Shown here: positions 1 to 4,787 of the stretch, one piece after another
Layout of the letters: each line of letters begins with the position of its first letter
Numbering within the stretch: the first letter of the stretch is position 1
Assembly: GCA_003141795.1 (NCBI GenBank)
Contig: PLNO01000243.1
Coordinates: forward strand, 5,497 to 11,231
DNA length: 5,735 nt
Direction of reading: 5' to 3'
Source of the DNA: Spirochaetaceae bacterium
GTDB taxonomy: Bacteria > Spirochaetota > Spirochaetia > SZUA-6 > Fen-1364
The notes under the pieces: model-generated
Database searches by the model: none
The model's input: the letters and a program-made list of their open reading frames with translations, nothing else
Told to the model about the DNA's origin: nothing
Program-made: the position numbers and the translations under genes

Positions 1-64
1 ACAAAATGAGAAATGCGGATCAGTGAGACGCATACTGAGATTTCCTGTCAATCAACGGCGCGAC

Positions 65-94
65 TTGACAAGTGCGGTGATGTCCGTCTATTGT
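65..94 (+). promoter_or_regulatory. Sigma70-type promoter of the tRNA-Val gene
   Basis: A perfect -35 hexamer TTGACA lies at 65-70 and a -10-like TATTGT (4 of 6 consensus) at 89-94, with an 18-base spacer. Transcription would start near 101-103, about ten bases before the mature tRNA 5' end, which is a normal leader for a stable-RNA gene. The stretch between the -10 and the tRNA is not notably GC-rich, so nothing specific can be said about stringent control. The assignment rests on consensus match and position only. Confidence 0.7.
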
Positions 95-111
95 GTGGTC
101 GTTCACGCCTT

Positions 112-186
112 GGGCGGCTAGCTCAGTCCGGTTAGAGCACTAGCTCGACACGCTAGGGGTCACAAGTTCAACTCTTGTGCCGCCCA
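112..186 (+). tRNA. tRNA-Val (anticodon GAC)
   Basis: A complete cloverleaf can be folded. The acceptor stem 112-118/179-185 has seven Watson-Crick pairs, with discriminator A at 186. The D stem is GCTC/GAGC (121-124/135-138) with GG at 130-131. The anticodon stem is CTAGC/GCTAG (140-144/152-156), the variable loop 157-161, and the T stem ACAAG/CTTGT (162-166/174-178) closes a loop beginning TTCAA. The seven-base anticodon loop 145-151 is TCGACAC, which puts GAC at 147-149 and predicts valine charging and reading of GUC/GUU codons. The 3' CCA is not encoded, because the next bases are CG. Position 33, almost always T, is C here (base 146). Moving the loop so that T145 becomes position 33 would break the perfect stem. 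The gene has its own promoter and a possible terminator, so it is probably a separate transcription unit from the operon. Confidence 0.93.
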
Positions 187-216
187 CGTAAATACCCGTG
201 ATAGAACGTTTTAGAA

Positions 217-246
217 GGGGCCCCCGGAAGGGGGCTTCGTCGTTTT
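217..246 (+). terminator. Possible intrinsic terminator after tRNA-Val
   Basis: GCCCCC at 220-225 pairs perfectly with GGGGGC at 230-235 around a GGAA tetraloop. The stem could be lengthened by two G-T pairs and one G-C pair at 217-219/236-238. A four-T run follows at 243-246, but it is seven bases beyond the stem and can itself be the loop of a second small hairpin (GTCG/CGAC, 239-250). The position, some 30 bases after the tRNA and ahead of the operon control region, supports termination of tRNA transcription. The short, displaced T run makes it a weak or partly efficient terminator. Confidence 0.5.
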
Positions 247-270
247 CGACATTCTTCTGTACGAATGTTG
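247..270. promoter_or_regulatory. Inverted repeat, candidate operator for the operon regulator
   Basis: ACATTC (249-254) and GAATGT (263-268) are perfect inverted arms separated by eight bases, and the flanking C247/G270 also match across the dyad. It lies just upstream of the probable -35 element of the operon promoter at 278-306. A looser dyad, TTGC/GCAA (268-271/280-283), follows it and overlaps the -35 element. DeoR-family repressors bind such AT-rich dyads near catabolic promoters, and the operon encodes one (4009-4782), so autoregulated repression from here is a reasonable inference. No binding motif for this particular regulator is known to me. Confidence 0.45.
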
Positions 271-277
271 CTTTTTA

Positions 278-306
278 TTGCAATTCATGGGAAGTGGTGA
301 TAATAT
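278..306 (+). promoter_or_regulatory. Probable promoter of the catabolic operon
   Basis: A -35-like TTGCAA (278-283, 4 of 6) is followed after 17 bases by an extended -10, TGA-TAATAT (298-306). An overlapping alternative -10 is GATAAT (299-304, 5 of 6). Transcription would begin around 312-314, giving a roughly 30-base leader that contains the GGAGG ribosome binding site at 334-338 ahead of ATG 344. The palindrome TATGCATA (304-311) covers the end of the -10 and could be a further regulatory site. This is the only AT-rich stretch ahead of the genes, which supports it as the operon's control region. Confidence 0.5.
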
Positions 307-343
307 GCATAAAAACGGGCAAAAAGACAGATCGGAGGGAGCT

Positions 344-1411
344 ATGGAGAAGACGATGCGTGCTCAGATGATCGAAGCGCCGAACACGATGTCGCTGAAG
401 CACCTACCGGTGCCTGAGATCAACGATGAGGAGGTCCTCATCAAGGTCAAGATGTGCGGCATCTGTGGAACCGACCTCAAGATATACGCTGGACTCTACG
501 CTGCCGACCGTCTTCCCCTCGTCTCAGGCCATGAGTTCTGGGGTGTAGTAGAGAAGGCCGGAAGGAATGCCAAGGGGATCCGTGTCGGGGACCGTGTCTC
601 AGCGGACATATGCCTCACGTGCGGCACCTGTTACTTCTGCCGCAGGGGGGAAGGGCTTCTCTGCCAGAGCTTCACGCAGCTCGGGATCCATACGAACGGG
701 GCCTTCGCGGAATACGTCAAGGCGCCGTGGAAGAACTGCTATCTGATCCCGCAGAGCGTCGACGACTATTCGGCGGCCTTCATCGAGCCGATGACGGCCG
801 TCCTCGAGGCGTCCAAGAGGATGAGCTGCACGATGTCTTCCAGCGTGGTCATCATCGGCTGCGGCCTGGGGCTCCTGCATGCGGCCATGGCGAAGCTTCG
901 CGGGGCGGCGCCCGTCATCGTGATCGGGGACAGCAAGGCGCGCCTCGCAATCGGCAGGACCATGGGGGTCGCGGATTTCTTCGTCGACATCAACGAGGTG
1001 AAGGACCCCGTCGAAGAGGTGCGGCGCATCACCGGAGGCATCGGCGCGGACTTCGTGCTGGAGGCCGTCGGCACGCCGGCCACGTACGAGCAGGCATTCA
1101 GGATGGTGCGCCGCGGCGGCGTGGTGGAAGCCTTCGGTGTCGTGCCCCAGGGGAAGACCGCGTCGTTCGAGCCGTACGAGTTCGTGCTCGGAGAGAAAAA
1201 GGTGCGCGGAACCTGCGCGGGCATCGGCAATGACTGGGCAGAGGTCATCAACCTCCTCGCATACAAGCGCATCGATCCCCGCCCGTTGTTCTCACAAGTC
1301 ATCCCGCTGGAGGAGCTGGAAGAGGGCATCCACGAGCTGAAGCGGGACAAGGAGATCATCAAGATCTTCGTGTCTCCCGAGGTCGATCATCGCATCCGCA
1401 TCACCACATGA
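344..1411 (+). CDS. Zinc-dependent medium-chain dehydrogenase (polyol/sugar dehydrogenase type)
   Basis: This 355-residue protein has the normal size and plan of sorbitol/threonine-type MDR dehydrogenases, which oxidise a secondary alcohol of a sugar or polyol with NAD(P)+ in the cytoplasm. Visible landmarks are the catalytic zinc site (C41 in CGICGTD, H63-E64 in SGHEFWG, E148 in FIEPM), a structural zinc site with C93, C96, C99 and C107 in the CX2CX2CX7C pattern, and a Rossmann fold whose second strand ends in an acidic residue (VIVIGDS, D196), which favours NAD. The glycine-rich loop reads GCGLGLLH and appears one residue shorter than the usual GxGxxG. ATG 344 is chosen because GGAGG at 334-338 is five bases ahead and the family N-terminus aligns near it. 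In-frame TTG 278 and ATGs 287 and 305 would add a non-homologous tail. It is first in the operon and probably performs the first oxidation. The exact substrate cannot be read from the sequence. Confidence 0.92.
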   Translation: MEKTMRAQMIEAPNTMSLKHLPVPEINDEEVLIKVKMCGICGTDLKIYAGLYAADRLPLVSGHEFWGVVEKAGRNAKGIRVGDRVSADICLTCGTCYFCRRGEGLLCQSFTQLGIHTNGAFAEYVKAPWKNCYLIPQSVDDYSAAFIEPMTAVLEASKRMSCTMSSSVVIIGCGLGLLHAAMAKLRGAAPVIVIGDSKARLAIGRTMGVADFFVDINEVKDPVEEVRRITGGIGADFVLEAVGTPATYEQAFRMVRRGGVVEAFGVVPQGKTASFEPYEFVLGEKKVRGTCAGIGNDWAEVINLLAYKRIDPRPLFSQVIPLEELEEGIHELKRDKEIIKIFVSPEVDHRIRITT

Positions 1412-1427
1412 GCGAAAGGGGACAAGG

Positions 1428-2420
1428 ATGAAGCTTTCAGCCTTTTCGGTCCTGTACAAGAACAAACCGCTGGCGGAAGTGCTGGACATCTTCAAGGCCA
1501 AGGGCATCCACGACGTCGAAATCGGTGCCGGCGGCTTCATCGGAAAAGAGCACTGCGACCCCGAAAAGCTCCTTTCGGACAAACGCGCTCTTGGGGACTT
1601 CCGCGCGCTGTTCGCCTCCCGGGATATGAGCATTGCCGCCCTGAGCTGCCACGGGAACCCCGTGCATCCGCAGAAGCATCTCGCGGAGATGTACCGCAAG
1701 GACATCAAGGACGCGGTGGATCTGGCGGCGCTTCTGGGCGTCGAGCGCATCGTGACCTTTGCCGGCTGCCCGGGAGATTGCGAAGGCTCGCAGTATCCCA
1801 ACTGGCCCGTCTCTCCGTTCCCGGAGGACCTGCAAACCGTGCTGGCCTGGCAGTGGGAGAAGAAGCTCGTGCCGTACTGGAAGGGCATGGGGAAGTACGC
1901 GGAGGAGAAGGGCGTGAAGATCGCCATGGAGATGCATGGCGGGTACTCCGTGCATTCTCCTGCAACGGCCATCCGGATGCGCAAGGAAACCGGCTGCGCC
2001 TCCCTGGGGGCGAACCTGGATCCCAGCCACATGTGGTGGCAGGGAATCGAGCCTGCCCAGGCCGCGCGGCATCTGGGCAGGGAGGGGTGCCTGTTCTACA
2101 TGCACGCCAAGGACGCGATGATCGACCCCGTCAACGCCTCCTACTACGGCCTCACCGACATGCAGAGCTTCGGCAACGTGTTCGGCCGCGCGTGGCAGTT
2201 CCGCACGGTCGGGTTCGGGCACGGTCTGAAGGAATGGGCGGATATCTTCAGCGCCCTGCGCTCCGTCGGCTACGACGGCGTGGTCAGCATCGAGCACGAA
2301 GACGCCTACATGTCGGTGGAGGAAGGATTGGACAAGGCGGTGGCCAACCTGCGGCAGGTGATGATCTTCGAGCCCGCCGCGGCAGTGAAAGCCTTCGCCA
2401 TCGACCAGAGATTCGCATGA
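1428..2420 (+). CDS. Sugar (phosphate) isomerase/epimerase, xylose-isomerase-like TIM barrel
   Basis: This 330-residue protein belongs to the AP-endonuclease-2/xylose-isomerase-like TIM-barrel superfamily (IolE, YcjR and related enzymes), which uses a divalent metal to isomerise, epimerise or dehydrate sugars and keto-sugars. The expected metal ligands are present on successive strands: E168 (AMEMHGG), D198 with H201 (NLDPSH), H226 (MHAKD) and E289 (SIEHED). A loop with GCPGDCEG (113-120) and an aromatic-rich stretch near 123-151 probably line the substrate pocket. The start is ATG 1428 with an AAAGGGG ribosome site at 1415-1421, 16 bases after the dehydrogenase stop. Pairing with a zinc dehydrogenase recalls the E. 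coli ycj cluster, where oxidation at C3 allows epimerisation at C4, so acting on the dehydrogenase product is plausible but inferred. An aldose-ketose isomerase role is equally possible. Confidence 0.88.
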   Translation: MKLSAFSVLYKNKPLAEVLDIFKAKGIHDVEIGAGGFIGKEHCDPEKLLSDKRALGDFRALFASRDMSIAALSCHGNPVHPQKHLAEMYRKDIKDAVDLAALLGVERIVTFAGCPGDCEGSQYPNWPVSPFPEDLQTVLAWQWEKKLVPYWKGMGKYAEEKGVKIAMEMHGGYSVHSPATAIRMRKETGCASLGANLDPSHMWWQGIEPAQAARHLGREGCLFYMHAKDAMIDPVNASYYGLTDMQSFGNVFGRAWQFRTVGFGHGLKEWADIFSALRSVGYDGVVSIEHEDAYMSVEEGLDKAVANLRQVMIFEPAAAVKAFAIDQRFA

Positions 2421-3352
2421 TCAACACCCTCACCCTGAACCCCGCCATCGACAAGGTCATCTATCTGGATACGCTCGAAAAGAACGTCACCAACCGGATC
2501 GAGGCGGTCGCTGAGGTGATCGGGGGCAAGGGGACACACGTTTCGATCAACCTGCGCCTCCTGGGAGGCGCGAGCCGCGCCTTCGGCATATGCCACGGGG
2601 ACATGGGCAACCGGATCATCCGGTGCCTGGAGGAGTACGGCGTAGACGTGGCCTTCCTCCATCGGGAAGGCGCGGAGAGCAGAACGAACTATTTGTTCGT
2701 CGAGGGGAACAACGACTGTACGATCGTGGCCGAAAAGGGCGTTGCGCTCAGTGAGACCGATATCGCCGAGCTCATCTCCCTGCTCATGACGCGCACCGCG
2801 GACGGGGACTCGCTGGTGCTCTCGGGGGACGCGGGCAACTGCCCGAATCCCTTCGTCTACAACACCGTCCTCGAGTCGCTCGAGGAGAGGGACCTGCGCG
2901 TGTTCGTCGATACGAGCGGCCCGGCCCTCGCGCGCTGTGTGGAGCGTGGGCCCTTTCTCATCAAGCCTAACCTCAGCGAGCTCTCCGCCCTCTGCGACAG
3001 GGAGGTGAGCAGCGGGGACGACGACCTGTTGAGAGCGCTGGACTCGCTGGACAAGTACGGGGTGCAGGTCATCGCGGTCTCCCTGGGGAGCGAGGGTTCG
3101 ATCGTGAAATGCGCCCAGGGACTGTTCAAGGCAGCGGCGCCGCGGGTGCGGGTCCGCAACACGATCGGCTGCGGCGATTGTTTCCTCGCCGGGCTCGTCT
3201 ACGGCATCGACAGGGGGAAGCCGATCGAGGAGACCCTTCGCCTGGCAACCGCGGCCTCCGCGGCAACGGCGGAATCGTCTCTGTCGGTCGGTTTCGATAA
3301 GGCGCGCGCGAAGGAGCTCGTGGAGCGCTGTGAGGTCCGAAAGCTCGGGTAA
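2417..3352 (+). CDS. PfkB-family kinase, 1-phosphofructokinase / tagatose-6-phosphate kinase type
   Basis: This 311-residue protein matches FruK/LacC in length and order of motifs. It opens with TLNPAIDKVIY (5-17), has GGKG (36-39) in the substrate-binding loop, DTSGPAL (165-171), IKPNLSEL (182-189) and SLGSEGS (222-228), and ends with NTIGCGDCFLAG (248-259), where D254 is the catalytic base and the glycines form the anion hole. Relatives phosphorylate fructose-1-phosphate or tagatose-6-phosphate to the bisphosphate with ATP. Two usually conserved stretches differ: GGKG is followed by THVS rather than xNVA, and the usual SGSLP is replaced by SGDAG (136-140), so the substrate may be unusual. 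The start is ATG 2417, which overlaps the upstream stop as ATGA and implies translational coupling. Only a weak AGAG lies ahead. The open frame extends upstream, but that part lies within the isomerase gene. Confidence 0.9.
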   Translation: MINTLTLNPAIDKVIYLDTLEKNVTNRIEAVAEVIGGKGTHVSINLRLLGGASRAFGICHGDMGNRIIRCLEEYGVDVAFLHREGAESRTNYLFVEGNNDCTIVAEKGVALSETDIAELISLLMTRTADGDSLVLSGDAGNCPNPFVYNTVLESLEERDLRVFVDTSGPALARCVERGPFLIKPNLSELSALCDREVSSGDDDLLRALDSLDKYGVQVIAVSLGSEGSIVKCAQGLFKAAAPRVRVRNTIGCGDCFLAGLVYGIDRGKPIEETLRLATAASAATAESSLSVGFDKARAKELVERCEVRKLG

Positions 3353-3401
3353 CCGTCCCAAGAGGGACCGTCGGGGGGATCCCCGTGAAGGAGTGAAGGG
3401 A
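3353..3401 (+). promoter_or_regulatory. Two tandem hairpins and ribosome site in the kinase-aldolase gap
   Basis: This is the only sizeable gap inside the operon (49 bases). GTCCC/GGGAC (3355-3359/3364-3368) closes an AAGA loop and CGGGG/CCCCG (3372-3376/3381-3385) closes a GGAT loop, so two five-pair stems stand side by side. No T run follows, so this is not a standard intrinsic terminator. The ribosome site AAGGAG (3388-3393) follows immediately, eight bases before ATG 3402. The stems could protect or process the mRNA, or block upstream decay to set the ratio of the two halves of the operon. This role is inferred. Confidence 0.4.
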
Positions 3402-4007
3402 ATGAGCGAGTTGTCGTACGTGGACATGCGGCGGGAAATGGTGAAGGTCGCAAGGCTGATGTGGGACCGCAGGCTCACGAACGCCGCCGGGGGGAACTTC
3501 GCGGTGAAAGTGGCACCGGGGCGCATGCTGATCAGCCCGTCGCTCATGTCGGAGAGAAAGCATTGCGAGCTCGAGCTGGAGGACCTCCTCCTGGTCGACG
3601 CCGATCTGAACATCCTCGAGGGAACCGGGAAGCTCTCCCGCGAGAGCTACATGCACAAGCTCATCCTGGGGAACTTCGAAAACATCGGCTGCACGATCCA
3701 CGCCCATCCTTTCTACTGCATGGTCTACGTGGTGCAGGCCAAACCCATTCCGAACGTCTCCGAGGCCACGATGGGGCGCGGGGAGGTGGGATGCATCCCC
3801 TACACCAAAGCGTACACGAAGGAGCTTTCGGAAAACGTGTACCGCTACTTCGAGGAGCATCGGGCGGTCGCGGAGAAGAAACCAATCGGCTGCATTCTGC
3901 CGAAGCACGGCGTGGTGGTTTCCGGGGATGACATCTATATGGCCTACAGCATGCTCGAGCGGATCGAGTGCGACGCCATGTGCGGCATCTTCAAGAACAG
4001 CATCTGA
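3402..4007 (+). CDS. Class II aldolase (L-fuculose-1-phosphate / ribulose-phosphate aldolase-epimerase type)
   Basis: This 201-residue protein has the size and motifs of the zinc class II aldolase/adducin family (FucA, RhaD, AraD). The zinc ligands are H100 and H102 in IHAHP and H169 in PKHGVVVSG. The conserved acid E81 in SRESYMH matches the catalytic glutamate of FucA, and NAAGGNFAVK (27-36) matches the phosphate-binding loop. The expected reaction is reversible cleavage of a ketose 1-phosphate to dihydroxyacetone phosphate and an aldehyde, although AraD-type epimerases and decarboxylating relatives share the fold. ATG 3402 is chosen because AAGGAG lies eight bases ahead and the upstream in-frame codons overlap the kinase gene and do not resemble the family. 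It fits as the carbon-carbon cleavage step after phosphorylation by one of the operon's kinases, most naturally the FGGY kinase at 4788. Confidence 0.92.
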   Translation: MSELSYVDMRREMVKVARLMWDRRLTNAAGGNFAVKVAPGRMLISPSLMSERKHCELELEDLLLVDADLNILEGTGKLSRESYMHKLILGNFENIGCTIHAHPFYCMVYVVQAKPIPNVSEATMGRGEVGCIPYTKAYTKELSENVYRYFEEHRAVAEKKPIGCILPKHGVVVSGDDIYMAYSMLERIECDAMCGIFKNSI

Positions 4008-4008
4008 C

Positions 4009-4782
4009 ATGCTCGGCTTCGAGAGAAAGGCGGAGATCGCCACTACGCTTGAGCGCGCGGGCAGGGTGGACGTCGCCTCGCTCTCCGAGCGTTTCGAGGT
4101 CTGCAGGGAAACGATACGGCGCGACCTGCGCGAGCTGGAAAAGGACGGCATCATCAAACGGACCCACGGAGGTGCGGTGATGAACGGCTCCCGTGCGCAG
4201 GACGAGTTCCCCGTCTCCGTCAGGGAGATCCAGCGTCAGGAGGAGAAGCTCGTCATCTGCTGCAGGGCCGCGGCGATGATCGAGGACGGAGACATCGTGT
4301 TCATGGACAACAGCTCCACGACCCTCTATCTTCTCAGGTACATCAGACCGGATATCCGTGTCTGCATCATCACGAACTCCCTGAAGCTGCTCCTGGAGGC
4401 CGTTCGCGTGGGCAATCCCAACCTGCGGTTCATTTGCCTGGGAGGGGATTTCAAGGAGAGCAACATGTCCTTCTCCGGCGCGATTCCGCGGAAGATCGCG
4501 CTTGACTACTACCCCAGCAGGGCATTCATGTCCTGTGCCAGCATCAGCGAGCAGCAGAAGCTCACCGACACCAGCGCCGCGGAAGTGGACACGAAGCGCA
4601 CGATGATCGAGCGCTCCCAGAGAGTCGTGATCCTCGCCGACCATACGAAGTTCCAGCGTTTGGGCCAGGTGTTCCTGTCGGATTTCACTTCCATCGATTG
4701 CATCATTACCGACGGGAAGGCGGACGTCGCCGCACTCGGTTTCCTTTCGAAGAGCGGCGTCCAGCTCGTCGTCGCCGAGTGA
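4009..4782 (+). CDS. DeoR-family transcriptional regulator
   Basis: This 257-residue protein has the standard DeoR plan. An N-terminal winged helix-turn-helix (about 5-57) carries the signature VASLSERFEV...ETIRRDLRELEKDGIIKRTHGGA, and a C-terminal DeoRC sensor domain follows (about 75-235) with MDNSSTT (99-105), ITNSLKLLLEA (121-131), CLGGDF (143-148) and VVILADHTKF (206-215). These proteins usually repress sugar operons and release DNA on binding a phosphorylated sugar intermediate. In the sensor domain the usual glycine-rich FxGAxGI segment reads FMSCASIS (173-180), which may alter effector binding. The start is ATG 4009, one base after the aldolase stop and with no strong ribosome site, so translation is probably coupled. 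Encoded inside the operon, it likely regulates the operon and itself, with the dyad at 247-270 as the candidate target. Confidence 0.93.
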   Translation: MLGFERKAEIATTLERAGRVDVASLSERFEVCRETIRRDLRELEKDGIIKRTHGGAVMNGSRAQDEFPVSVREIQRQEEKLVICCRAAAMIEDGDIVFMDNSSTTLYLLRYIRPDIRVCIITNSLKLLLEAVRVGNPNLRFICLGGDFKESNMSFSGAIPRKIALDYYPSRAFMSCASISEQQKLTDTSAAEVDTKRTMIERSQRVVILADHTKFQRLGQVFLSDFTSIDCIITDGKADVAALGFLSKSGVQLVVAE

Positions 4783-4787
4783 CGTTC

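Noticed and set aside
1..64. Possible end of an upstream gene or regulatory RNA
   Set aside because: No convincing coding frame, hairpin or RNA motif is visible in these bases.
239..250. Small hairpin GTCG-TTTT-CGAC
   Set aside because: Only four pairs, overlapping the terminator T run. It is too short to call as an independent element.
1778..2416. In-frame upstream extension of the PfkB kinase
   Set aside because: It lies wholly within the isomerase/epimerase gene in another frame and its translation is low-complexity Arg/Gly-rich. The ATGA overlap at 2417-2420 gives the natural start.
3330..3401. 24-codon N-terminal extension of the aldolase
   Set aside because: It overlaps the end of the kinase gene, contains the hairpin region, and is not similar to the aldolase family. 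ATG 3402 has a good ribosome site.
2306..3613. Long minus-strand open frame (435 codons) opposite the PfkB kinase
   Set aside because: It is the antisense shadow of a GC-rich gene. Its translation is rich in Arg, Pro, Asp and Ala without family motifs, and the + strand carries unmistakable PfkB signatures.
3126..4157. Minus-strand open frame (343 codons) opposite the PfkB end, aldolase and DeoR start
   Set aside because: It crosses three real gene boundaries, has no recognisable domain, and is explained by codon bias of the + strand genes.
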